Positions 27,222 to 34,395 of a DNA stretch of 34,395 nt are shown here, piece by piece. The DNA is taken from NCBI RefSeq assembly GCF_019247635.1, contig NZ_JAFBAR010000074.1, forward strand, positions 1 to 34,395, given 5' to 3'. The notes below the pieces were generated by a model. That model ran no database searches, was not told where the DNA came from, and saw only the letters and a list, made by a program, of their open reading frames with translations. The position numbers were made by a program, and so were the translations under genes. Position 1 is the stretch's first letter. Each line of letters begins with the position of its first letter. The stretch is from Mycobacterium sp. (GTDB taxonomy: Bacteria > Actinomycetota > Actinomycetes > Mycobacteriales > Mycobacteriaceae).

Positions 27222-27517
27222 GGATCGCTCCTGACTTTCGGTGTGGTTGAGCTGGCGCTCCTTTGAGCCGCGGACCAAAGACAGACGACTCATCTTGCAC
27301 TGCAACACTTTCGAGGTGCAGGGCATTCGCCGAACGTCTTAGTGAGCAAACTCGGTCCGCACCCATCACCTTCCCAACCCGCCGGGGTTCAAACTCCTGC
27401 GGTCTTCTTATCGGGGCGAACGGCAACGAACGGCCTATCCTGCGTAGCCGCCGAGTTGCAAAGTCAGGAGCCGCGGCAGCCGAAATCACCTAGCGCTGTG
27501 TGCTTTACGCGCTGGCT
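27222..27517. other. Intergenic region, no gene seen
   Basis: About 296 bases between the CsbD-like gene start and the end of the membrane-protein gene. It holds the leader of the CsbD-like gene (ribosome site AGGAG at 27228-27232). I see no convincing SigF-type promoter and no repeat. Frames that stay open here have composition unlike real proteins in the window. Confidence 0.5.
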
Positions 27518-27898
27518 TTAGTGCCGCACAAGAAGGACTAGTGCAATCGCATCGGCGGCCAGCAACACCCAAGCGCACAGCGGGACAAGGAATCCGCGCC
27601 GGTGCTTGGCCGCGAAAAAGGAAGCCGCGATGGTCAACGCGGACACCACGGGCGCGGCGAACATCAAGATTCCCAGCCCGAGATCGCCCGGGACCTGGCG
27701 GTGGCACGGCGCGTCGCTGCACGCGGCAAAACTCACCAGCATGCCCAGCGCATACAGCACGATGAGGCCCGCCGCCGGCACTGTCAGCACTGCCAGTGAC
27801 CAATTCAGCCAGAACGCCGTTCGCGACCTACGCTGCTCGGAGTCCTGCGCGGGCACGTCCTCAGTGGCCGCGCCCCGCTCGTCTTGACCGGTCCGCAT
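27518..27898 (-). CDS. Small three-helix membrane protein
   Basis: A 126-residue protein with a charged N-terminus (1-28) and three membrane helices: about 30-55 (LNWSLAVLTVPAAGLIVLYA), 70-95 (GLGILMFAAPVVSALTIAAS) and 102-123 (FLVPLCAWVLLAADAIALVL). A short loop after helix one holds CSDAPC, two cysteines that could pair outside the membrane. The ATG at 27896-27898 has GGGAGG upstream. A good SigF-like promoter lies 43 bases before the start. I do not recognise the family and assign no function; stress-induced expression is inferred from the promoter. Confidence 0.82.
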   Translation of the reverse strand: MRTGQDERGAATEDVPAQDSEQRRSRTAFWLNWSLAVLTVPAAGLIVLYALGMLVSFAACSDAPCHRQVPGDLGLGILMFAAPVVSALTIAASFFAAKHRRGFLVPLCAWVLLAADAIALVLLVRH

Positions 27899-27940
27899 GA
27901 TGCTTCCGCCTCCCGTTCGACGATCTCGGATTTCGACGAA

Positions 27941-27966
27941 CTACCCGCGATCAGTGGGGGCAAAAC
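27941..27966 (-). promoter_or_regulatory. SigF-like promoter of the small membrane protein
   Basis: On the minus strand: GTTTT (27966-27962), 15-base spacer, GGGTAG (27946-27941). Both hexamers and spacing agree with the mycobacterial SigF consensus. The start point would be near 27934, leaving a ~36-base leader with a good ribosome site. This is the best SigF match in the window. Confidence 0.55.
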
Positions 27967-28051
27967 AACGCAGTCGACCGGTCGCCTGGCGGGAACCCCG
28001 ACAGCGCCGTCCGGCACCGCGGGGAGATCCGGCAGACCGCCGTCTGATTAC

Positions 28052-28555
28052 TCAGGAGTCGGTAGCGAATTTGCGGACGACGGGCGTCGCCCGTTGCAGT
28101 TCTAGTTTTCGGGCAAGGACCGAAATGAACCGACGGCGCGCCCGGATGGCCTCGTCTAGTTGGTGCAGCCCCTCTGGAATTGAATCCACGACGGGCAAGT
28201 CGTGGTCGGTAAATACTCGCGTCAACCGACACAGCGCGGCACCGGTGACAATCCGGCAGCTTGGCTGGTCGTTCTCACGCTCCCAATCGAGGTCGAGCAG
28301 TTCTCGGAAACCTGCGATGCCCAAAAAATCAAGGTTGCTGAGATCCACGATCAAGGGAGGATTCAACCGCGAAAACCGTCGCACGACTTGGGCGACAAGC
28401 CGCGCGTTCGTCGCGTCGACGGCGCCCTCGATGCGCAGGACGGTGGCCAAACTGCGCGCGTAGACACACAGCCGCGCACCCGCGCAGTCAATCGCATAGT
28501 GGCCCCGCGGACTCTCGGATCGGTCCGGCCCGCTGGTGTCGCGGAAAATTTCCAT
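28052..28555 (-). CDS. STAS domain protein (anti-sigma factor antagonist-like)
   Basis: A 167-residue protein whose middle part (about 28-140) has the STAS pattern: VLRIEGAVDATNA (39-51), PPLIVDLSNLDFLGIAGF (66-83), then CRIVTGAAL and a C-terminal helix. Antagonists of this type release sigma factors by binding the anti-sigma ATPase. In canonical members the loop after the VDLS strand has Asp-Ser-Ser/Thr-Gly, and its Ser is phosphorylated. Here the loop reads LGIAG (78-82), so no phosphoacceptor is present and activity may be constitutive or controlled otherwise. The start is ATG at 28553-28555. The likely partner is an anti-sigma ATPase, perhaps the fusion protein at 23195-23962 (inference). 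Confidence 0.8.
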   Translation of the reverse strand: MEIFRDTSGPDRSESPRGHYAIDCAGARLCVYARSLATVLRIEGAVDATNARLVAQVVRRFSRLNPPLIVDLSNLDFLGIAGFRELLDLDWERENDQPSCRIVTGAALCRLTRVFTDHDLPVVDSIPEGLHQLDEAIRARRRFISVLARKLELQRATPVVRKFATDS

Positions 28556-28906
28556 ATGCGCGCCCGTCAGTGTGTCGTGAGCTAAGCGAGCGACTCAGGC
28601 GTGTAAGCGTCCTTGGCTACGCTCCCCGTCAACAATGGACTCAGCCCGGCACGAGCCTACCGCCGACGATGGCGACAGGTGAGGAAAATGCGGCGATTTT
28701 CCGAAGAACAGCCCTGTCGCGAAACACCCTCCCGACGCGCGCTACAAGAGCGGATTAAGCCGTGGCCGTCGACAGATCGCGACATTCAGCCGGCCTGGTC
28801 CGACCGCAAGAATCTTTTGAGAATTCCTTGAGCGCGGCCTCGGACTCTGAAAGCACCCGCACGTAGCGGACCAAACTGACACAGACACAGGAGCCCGAAG
28901 CCAACC
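28556..28906. other. 351-base intergenic region between divergent genes
   Basis: It separates the STAS gene (minus) from the M48 protease gene (plus). It should hold promoters for both. I see a ribosome-site-like CAGGAG about 15 bases before the M48 ATG. A weak minus-strand GTTT-N14-GGGTG is present near 28850-28880 but is far from the STAS start. No credible coding frame, repeat or RNA gene was recognised. Confidence 0.5.
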
Positions 28907-29794
28907 ATGACCACCGTTGACTTTCCCGGAAACCGTCACGCGTCCGCACCAGGCTGGCACCACGGCGCGCCGCCGGGAGCTGGTTTGCCGGGCCCGACCG
29001 GGTACCTGGAGCAGCCCAGGCGCCACCCATGGGAGATCGGACTTCTTCTGCTGGTTCTCGTGTCCAGCATCGTGCTCTATCTCGTCGCATTCGCCTTGGT
29101 CCTGTCGGGTCGGGCCAGCGCGCTGTGGCTTTCCATTCTGGCAACCCCGATCGCGCTGTACCTGGGGCGCGGGTTGACCTATGGAAGGCAGCGCGTGAAC
29201 GGCGTCAAGATGTCGCCCACGCAGTTTCCCGAAGGCTACTGGCTCGTCGTGGAGGCGGCCCAGCGGTTCGGGCTCACCGAGGTGCCGGACGCGTACGTGG
29301 TGCTGGGTAACGGCCGGATCAACGCCTTTTCCAGCGGGCACGGCATGCGACGCTACGTCGTGGTCTACAGCGACCTGTTCGAAATTGGTGGTCAGGCCCG
29401 CGACCCCGAGGCGCTGGCTTTCGTGATCGGCCACGAGGTCGGGCACATCGCGGCGGGTCACACGTCCTACTGGCGGCAGCTCAGTGAGTTGGCGATGAAT
29501 ATCCCGTTTTTGGGCCAGACGCTGTCGCGGTCGATGGAGTACACCGCCGACAACTACGGATACGCGTTCCGCCCCGGCGGCGCCCGGCGAGCCATTGGCG
29601 TACTCAGTGCCGGCAAATACCTGCTCAGGTCGGTGGATTTCGACGGCATGGCTGACCGGGCCGGTTCGGAGACCGGGTTCTTCGTCTGGCTGGCCAACAT
29701 GCTGGCCACGCATCCGGTTAACACCTGGCGCGCGGCGGCGCTTCGCAACCGGGCCGTCGCGGGTTCATTGTTCTTTCGGCCCAGACAGCGCTGA
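28907..29794 (+). CDS. M48 family (HtpX-like) membrane zinc metalloprotease
   Basis: A 295-residue protein. After a Pro/Gly/His-rich cytoplasmic N-terminus (1-40) come two membrane helices (about 43-67 and 72-88). The peptidase domain then has the zinc motif HEVGH at 176-180 and the third ligand Glu211 in MEYTADNYG (with Asp215). HtpX-type proteases degrade damaged membrane proteins under stress. Unlike typical HtpX, no clear hydrophobic hairpin follows the zinc motif, although ELAMNIPFLGQTLS is mildly hydrophobic. The ATG at 28907 follows CAGGAG. It is a single gene, in keeping with the envelope and stress theme of the neighbourhood. Confidence 0.88.
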   Translation: MTTVDFPGNRHASAPGWHHGAPPGAGLPGPTGYLEQPRRHPWEIGLLLLVLVSSIVLYLVAFALVLSGRASALWLSILATPIALYLGRGLTYGRQRVNGVKMSPTQFPEGYWLVVEAAQRFGLTEVPDAYVVLGNGRINAFSSGHGMRRYVVVYSDLFEIGGQARDPEALAFVIGHEVGHIAAGHTSYWRQLSELAMNIPFLGQTLSRSMEYTADNYGYAFRPGGARRAIGVLSAGKYLLRSVDFDGMADRAGSETGFFVWLANMLATHPVNTWRAAALRNRAVAGSLFFRPRQR

Positions 29795-29881
29795 CGTCCC
29801 CAACTAACGGAAGGGGGAATCAGCGAAAGTTGGGCCCGAGAGCGATCCCTACAGTCACCTACTCCGCTAATGCCGCGATAG

Positions 29882-31150
29882 TCAGAAAGTCTCCGGATCC
29901 CGCTGTATTTCGATCGGTACCGCATGGCGGTACAGGCGAGACGCGTTCTCCCAGCTGATCTTTCGAATCACGTCGTGCGGAAGTCCGCCGATCTCCTCAT
30001 GGATCGTTTGTTGAGTGTGCGGCCAGGTCGAGTCACAATGCGGGTAATCGGCCTCCAGCATGATGTTGTCCACTCCGATCCGCTCATACTGCGCAAACGA
30101 CGACTTGTCCTCGACGGCGCAGAACCAGAAGTTGCGCGTGAAAACCTCTGCGGGGGTCAGTTTTTCGCCCAGCGCCTGCCAGGTGCCGTACATCGCATGG
30201 TAGCTGAGCATGTGATCAAGTCGATCCAAAAGTCCAGCGACCCAGCCGATTCCGCCTTCGGACAGGCAGATCTTCAGGTCGGGGAACCTGCTGGGCAGAC
30301 CCGAGTACAACCAGTCGACAGCAGCCGAAATGGCGTAGGCGAAGAACAGCACGCCCTGCACGTCGGGCGGCGCGTCCTCGGTGGTGGACGGCGACGAGCC
30401 GGATGATCCGATGTGCAGATTCACCACGGTCCCGGTCTCCGCACAGGCCGCCATCATCGGATCCCAGTGGCCCGAGTGAATGCTCGGGAATCCGAGCATC
30501 GCCGGGTTCTCGCTGAATGTGACGGCGTGAAAACCCCGCTCGGCGTTCTCGTAGATCATCTTCGCGCCGAGCTCGGGGTCCAGCAGCCACGGCAATTGGC
30601 ACGGAATGATCCGCTCCGGATATGACCCGGCCCAGACTTCCAAATGCCAGTCGTTCCAGGCCCGAACCGCGGCCAGCGCCAGGTCTCGATCCGTGGTCAC
30701 CTGTTGCAGCCGCTGGCCGGCGAAACCGGGCAGAAAGGATGGGAAGTTCAGCGACGCGTAGACGCCATTGAGGTCCATGTCCTTGACCCGCGCATGGATA
30801 TCCCAAGCACCCCTTCGCATTTCGTCGAAACGAACCGGCTCGAAACCATACTCGGATACCGGTCGGCCAACCACGGCGTTGAATCCGACGTTGGGCAATT
30901 CCTGACCGTCGTAGACCCAGGTCTGGCCGCCGTCCGCGTTACCCACCACCTTCGGTGCGCGATCGGCGAACTTCCGCGGGAGACGCCCGGTGAAGGTATC
31001 CGGCGGTTCGACGATGTGATCGTCCACCGAGATCACCGTGTAGAGACGTTTCGCCCGTGGCGGATCCGGCAGGAAGGTAACCGAGCGCTCTTCGCCGCTC
31101 TTGGCGGTCGTGAAGTTCGGGTTGCTGGCCAGCTCGTCAATCGATTTCAT
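29882..31150 (-). CDS. Amidohydrolase family 2 (ACMSD-like) metal-dependent hydrolase
   Basis: A 422-residue TIM-barrel protein. YTVISVDDHIVEPPDTF near residue 40 is the start motif common in this family (here D-x-H rather than H-x-H). HIGSSGSSPSTTED near 245 and a late metal Asp in LEADYPHCDSTWP near 370 follow. Family members hydrolyse or decarboxylate small organic acids using a divalent metal. The ATG at 31148-31150 (MKSIDELAS) is chosen: AAGGAG lies 10 bases upstream, while an upstream TTG at 31159 would sit too close to that site. It lies after the aldolase and ligase genes on the same strand, separated from them by a palindromic repeat, so it may have its own promoter. Confidence 0.88.
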   Translation of the reverse strand: MKSIDELASNPNFTTAKSGEERSVTFLPDPPRAKRLYTVISVDDHIVEPPDTFTGRLPRKFADRAPKVVGNADGGQTWVYDGQELPNVGFNAVVGRPVSEYGFEPVRFDEMRRGAWDIHARVKDMDLNGVYASLNFPSFLPGFAGQRLQQVTTDRDLALAAVRAWNDWHLEVWAGSYPERIIPCQLPWLLDPELGAKMIYENAERGFHAVTFSENPAMLGFPSIHSGHWDPMMAACAETGTVVNLHIGSSGSSPSTTEDAPPDVQGVLFFAYAISAAVDWLYSGLPSRFPDLKICLSEGGIGWVAGLLDRLDHMLSYHAMYGTWQALGEKLTPAEVFTRNFWFCAVEDKSSFAQYERIGVDNIMLEADYPHCDSTWPHTQQTIHEEIGGLPHDVIRKISWENASRLYRHAVPIEIQRDPETF

Positions 31151-31180
31151 CGAGGGCAATCTCCTTGTACGGCAGTATCA

Positions 31181-31239
31181 GCGAGCAGTCGCAAAAGCAC
31201 CCAATTCCTACCGGATTGGTGTGCCTTTGCGTCTGCTCG
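31181..31239. repeat. Palindromic repeat, copy B
   Basis: It begins GCGAGCAGTCGCAAAAGCAC and then CCA, identical to copy A at 15381 for 23 bases. The right arm TTTGCGTCTGCTCG again pairs with the left. The centre differs between copies. It lies between the aldolase stop and amidohydrolase start, both on the minus strand. Confidence 0.7.
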
Positions 31240-31244
31240 GCCAC

Positions 31245-32018
31245 TCAGCCGAGCACATCGCGGTCGGCTTTGATCGTCATGCGCGCCGCCCCGGCCCAGT
31301 ACACATCAGCTGCGCGCTCGATGAGCGACCGCTGCATCCCTGCCATATCCGACCACTTCATCTGGGCGGGTTCCCTGCCGGTCACCAGGACGTCATAGGC
31401 GAGCTTGCACACCCGTTCGATGGACGCCGCGCGGTAGACCGCTTCCGGCAGGGTGCGACCAGTGGCGATGACGCCGTGATTGACCAGAATCGTCAGGTTG
31501 GCCGCGCCGATGTGTGCCGCGAGATCCGCCGCGCGTGCCGGGTTGTCGATCTCGCCGTCGTATTCGTCAACCAGGCACAGGTCGTCCAGAAACAGCGAGC
31601 CGGTCTGATGCACCAGCTCGGGAAGTCTGCCCAGCGCGGCGAGCACGCAGGCGTAGTACGGGTGATTGTGAATGACGACCCGGGCGTCGTCGCGAACGCG
31701 GTGCAGCTCGGTGTGGATGTGTATCGCCGGGGTGACGTCCCACCTGCCCCGGACCACCCGGGCGTCGGCGTCGACCACACAGATATCGGAGGCGGTCAGT
31801 TCCTGCCACCACAGGCCCCACGGATTGACCAGCATCTCCCCGTGCCCGTCGGGCTGCCAGGTGATGTGTCCGGCCATGTTCTCGGCGAACCCGATCGCGG
31901 CGAGATGGCGGAATGCCACCGCGAGCGCCTGTTCGTTGGACAGCTCGACCCCAATCGGAGGCACCACCGCCGGCGCCCACACCTCCACGCCGCCTCGCCG
32001 GGCGTTAGGAGTGGTCAT
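31245..32018 (-). CDS. Class II aldolase/adducin family protein
   Basis: A 257-residue protein. VVIHNHPYYA near 115-124 supplies two metal-binding histidines (117/119), and LVNHGVIATG near 190 supplies the third. GHITWQPDGHGEMLVNPWG near 50-68 is the phosphate/substrate loop of the family. Members include fuculose-phosphate aldolase, ribulose-phosphate epimerase and decarboxylases. The glutamate used by fuculose aldolase appears absent (the equivalent stretch reads TPAIHIH), so another reaction is possible. The start at 32016-32018 overlaps the ligase stop by 14 bases, showing coupling with the acyl-CoA ligase. Confidence 0.9.
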   Translation of the reverse strand: MTTPNARRGGVEVWAPAVVPPIGVELSNEQALAVAFRHLAAIGFAENMAGHITWQPDGHGEMLVNPWGLWWQELTASDICVVDADARVVRGRWDVTPAIHIHTELHRVRDDARVVIHNHPYYACVLAALGRLPELVHQTGSLFLDDLCLVDEYDGEIDNPARAADLAAHIGAANLTILVNHGVIATGRTLPEAVYRAASIERVCKLAYDVLVTGREPAQMKWSDMAGMQRSLIERAADVYWAGAARMTIKADRDVLG

Positions 32019-33618
32019 GATCGACCTCCAATCGGGTTCTAATGTCTTCGCGGAGAGCGCCTTTGGCGACCTTTCCGCCGGACGATCGGGGCAGTTCGTC
32101 GACGACGACGAGCCGTTCGGGCAACAATTCCTTGGACACTCCCAGCGCCAACAGATAGCTGACGAGCTCGGCCAGGTCTACGGTGCGCGAACCGACGAGT
32201 TCGGTATAGACGCACACCTTTTCGCCGAACACCGGGTCGGGCATCGCGATCGCCGCGGCCACCGCGATCGCCGGATGACTGGTGACGGCATCCTCGACCT
32301 GCGCCGCGCTGATGTTTTTGCCGCCTCGCACGATGAAATCCGACAGTCTGCCGGTGACGTTCAGATAGCCCTCCGAATCGATCTCGCAGACATCGCCCAT
32401 GCGCATCCAGCCGTCGCGGGTGAAGAGCTTTTCGTGATCGGTGCCGCCAAGATAGCCGAGGCTGGTCGCCGGGCCTCGGCACGCGGGCTGTCCGCGTCCC
32501 GTTTCGGTGACGTCGCGATCGCCGTCGAACAAGCGGACCGCCATCTCCGGCACGATCCTGCCGCCGGTGCGGAGCCGGCGTTCGCGCGGGTCGTCCAGCG
32601 TGGTGGCGCTGAGCATGCCCGTCTCATTCGAGCCGTAAAACTGCAGGATCTTCGCACCGGTGAGATCCTCGAACTCGGCAGCCGGTCGATACGGCAACGC
32701 CTCGCCGCCGGTGAACACGACACGCAGTGAACTCAGGTCGTGGTCCCGGGAACTGGAATCCGCCATCAGCATCGTCAATTGCGTGCTGACACAGCACAAC
32801 ACGCTGACCTTGCACCGGGCTATTGCCTCGCATGCCGCCGCCGCGGTGAAGCGCCCCAGGATCACTGCCGACGCGCCGAGGTAGATCGGGGTGGTGTGGC
32901 TGGTCCACAATCCGAAGCCGAACGGCATCGGGATCACCGGCAGGAAGATGTCGTCAGACGTCAGCAACCCGTTGGCGACGGCCTTCTGGTGAAAGTAGTG
33001 CCAACGGTTCTGCGTGTGCACGACACACTTGGGCAACCCGGTGGTCCCGGAGGTCGAGTTGATCAGGAACACATCATCGGGTCCGAGCCGGGAGTCGGCC
33101 CCAAGGGCCTCGAAATGGGTGCCGGTGTTCAACGACAACGTCTCGGAACCGGTATCCAGGGCCAACACTGGGATCTCGGAAGCCTGAGCGGCGGCCTCGC
33201 GGCGCGCTCGATCGCAGATCAGGATCTTGGGCTCGGTGCTTCGAAGTATCGCCGCCGCCTCGCGGGTGCCGGCGCGAGCGCCCATCCCCACGACGACGGC
33301 GCCGCAGCGCTCGATTGCCACAAACAGCGCGTGGAGAGCCGCGGAGTCGCCGTGCCACACCGCGACCCGATCGCCCGGGGCCACTCCCGCGCCGGCTAGC
33401 TGCTCCGCTAAAGCGGTTGCCGCAGAATCGAATTCACTCCAGGTCAGCGCCGCACCAGGGAAGTCGGCGTAGGCGGTGCGGCCGGGGAAGTGTTCAGCGT
33501 TGCGACGTACCGCATCGGACAGCGTCGTGTCGGACCACCAGCCAGCCGCGCGATATCGTGCCGCGTCCTCAGGGGTGAATACGGGCGAGCGCACGTGAGT
33601 CAGCGCGCCTGCGTTCAT
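32005..33618 (-). CDS. AMP-dependent acyl-CoA synthetase/ligase
   Basis: A 537-residue ANL-superfamily enzyme. The ATP-binding NSTSGTTGLPK is near 196-206, YGSNETG near 325, the MGD(V)CEID hinge region near 410, RLSDFIVRGGKNIS near 425-438, and the catalytic C-terminal Lys in PRSSGGKVAKGAL near 515. It activates a carboxylic acid to acyl-AMP and then acyl-CoA. The ATG at 33616-33618 (MNAGALTHVRSP) fits the usual length; the open frame continues to 34041 but becomes antisense to the HNH gene. It is first in a likely operon with the aldolase/adducin gene. The substrate is unknown. Confidence 0.92.
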   Translation of the reverse strand: MNAGALTHVRSPVFTPEDAARYRAAGWWSDTTLSDAVRRNAEHFPGRTAYADFPGAALTWSEFDSAATALAEQLAGAGVAPGDRVAVWHGDSAALHALFVAIERCGAVVVGMGARAGTREAAAILRSTEPKILICDRARREAAAQASEIPVLALDTGSETLSLNTGTHFEALGADSRLGPDDVFLINSTSGTTGLPKCVVHTQNRWHYFHQKAVANGLLTSDDIFLPVIPMPFGFGLWTSHTTPIYLGASAVILGRFTAAAACEAIARCKVSVLCCVSTQLTMLMADSSSRDHDLSSLRVVFTGGEALPYRPAAEFEDLTGAKILQFYGSNETGMLSATTLDDPRERRLRTGGRIVPEMAVRLFDGDRDVTETGRGQPACRGPATSLGYLGGTDHEKLFTRDGWMRMGDVCEIDSEGYLNVTGRLSDFIVRGGKNISAAQVEDAVTSHPAIAVAAAIAMPDPVFGEKVCVYTELVGSRTVDLAELVSYLLALGVSKELLPERLVVVDELPRSSGGKVAKGALREDIRTRLEVDHDHS

Positions 33619-33776
33619 GTCCAGATGATAGGGAATTAGCGCGCCGTTTCGGCAGGTTCTGGTGAGCTCGGCGGTCGAGATGCCGGGAACCCGGCACACG
33701 ATTTCTTGAAACCGGTCAGGCTGTGTTCCGGCGCCTCGACGCCGAGCAAGACCCAGGTCCGCAGTGGTTGAGGGCG

Positions 33777-34395
33777 CTAAGCGGGCCGCTCCTCGGCGGG
33801 TGGGTCGGGGTCGCCGTGTAGGAGTTCGTCGGGGTGGTGGGCGTGGTTGATGGTTGGTGGGCTGGTGCCGTTGGTCCAGCCGAGTCGGCCGCTGGTGGTG
33901 ACTACGGTGTGCAATTCGCCGCGGCTGGCCGCGCCGTGGTGACAGCTGCAGGCGAAAAACAGCTTGTCGGCATCGGTGCGCCCGCCCGCGGCCCACCCGG
34001 GTGCGTGGTGGACTTCGCAGCAATAGCCCGGCACCAGGCAATCAGGACGGGTGCAGCCGCGGTCGCGGGCATGACAGATCAGGCGCTGCTCGGGGGTGGC
34101 GATGCGTTTTTGGCGGCCCAGATACAGCGGGCGCGCGGTGTGCTCGTCGAACACCGCCAGGTAGTGAATCGCGTGGGCGGCCAGCCGGATCAGCTCGGCC
34201 ATCGCCAACCGGGAGCCCCCGCCGGTACGCGCGGGGGCAGGCATGGGCACCGTCGGGTCAACCACGGCGTGGGCGGCCTGGTTGAGCTCGGCCAACGTCG
34301 TGGTAACCACGACCGTGACCGGCTGGCCGCGATGCGCACCCAGCCCACCAGAGCCGAGGGCGTGATGCATACCCAGTTTGAACGCGTCATGGCAA
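33777..34395 (-). CDS. HNH endonuclease-domain protein of the 13E12/DUF222 family, C-terminal part
   Basis: The gene runs off the right edge; about 205 codons are visible. It reads HDAFKLGMHHALGSGGLGAHRGQP, shown here in two pieces (HDAFKLGMHHALGS, GGLGAHRGQP), then TVVVTTTLAEL. Next comes the HNH nuclease site: CTRPDC, YCCEVHHAPGW and DKLFFACSCHHG. This is the conserved C-terminus of the 13E12 repeat family, present in many copies in mycobacterial genomes and linked with REP13E12 mobile elements. The tail after the HNH domain is short and Pro/Glu-rich, ending in TAG at 33777. Whether it is part of a mobile element or a resident copy cannot be judged from this side. Confidence 0.9.
   Translation of the reverse strand, partial: CHDAFKLGMHHALGSGGLGAHRGQPVTVVVTTTLAELNQAAHAVVDPTVPMPAPARTGGGSRLAMAELIRLAAHAIHYLAVFDEHTARPLYLGRQKRIATPEQRLICHARDRGCTRPDCLVPGYCCEVHHAPGWAAGGRTDADKLFFACSCHHGAASRGELHTVVTTSGRLGWTNGTSPPTINHAHHPDELLHGDPDPPAEERPA

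Noticed and set aside
33619..34041. N-terminal extension of the acyl-CoA ligase
   Set aside because: It would be antisense to the HNH gene, and the ligase family starts near MNAGALTHVRSP.

Overview
The window is GC-rich actinobacterial DNA, most probably from a non-tuberculous Mycobacterium. The pointers are a 13E12/DUF222 HNH gene at the right edge, a mycofactocin-coupled short-chain dehydrogenase, a cyclase-ATPase-LuxR regulator of the Rv0386 type, two soluble P450s, a fused double CaiB/BaiF CoA-transferase, and short palindromic intergenic repeats. No rRNA, tRNA, CRISPR array, insertion sequence or origin was seen.

Layout. 1-1.4 kb: end of a canonical M24 peptidase overlapping a second M24-fold protein that has lost most metal ligands. 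1.4-9.5 kb: a minus-strand catabolic block led by a TetR regulator, then P450, mycofactocin-type SDR, crotonase, double CaiB, a second SDR and an unknown protein, with short gaps or overlaps. A nearly identical 18-bp motif sits before tetR and before the P450, so TetR probably controls both. 9.6-14.4 kb: a TIM-barrel isomerase-like gene, then a minus-strand sulfatase / FAD monooxygenase / Gfo-Idh-MocA set. 14.5-21 kb: a NYN-LOTUS protein, a large cyclase-ATPase-LuxR regulator with a small membrane partner, and a divergent second P450.

21-29.8 kb is the most unusual part. A three-gene operon encodes a CheB-like methylesterase without receiver domain, a STAS + HATPase fusion, and a CheR-like methyltransferase with two PAS domains and a long coiled coil. 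No receptor, CheA, CheW or flagellar gene is present. Around it lie an acidic 93+ aa protein, a Rho_N/SAP-like small protein, a nucleotidyltransferase, an EEP phosphodiesterase, a CsbD-like protein, a small membrane protein, a stand-alone STAS protein and an M48 membrane protease. Several promoter regions carry SigF-like hexamers (GGTTT / GGGTA). I infer a general-stress island in which chemotaxis-derived methylation enzymes feed an anti-sigma partner switch.

29.9-33.6 kb: amidohydrolase, class II aldolase/adducin and acyl-CoA ligase on the minus strand, a second catabolic set. 33.8 kb to the end: the C-terminal part of a 13E12-type HNH protein, cut by the window edge.

All assignments come from reading translated sequence and motifs by eye; no database search was run.
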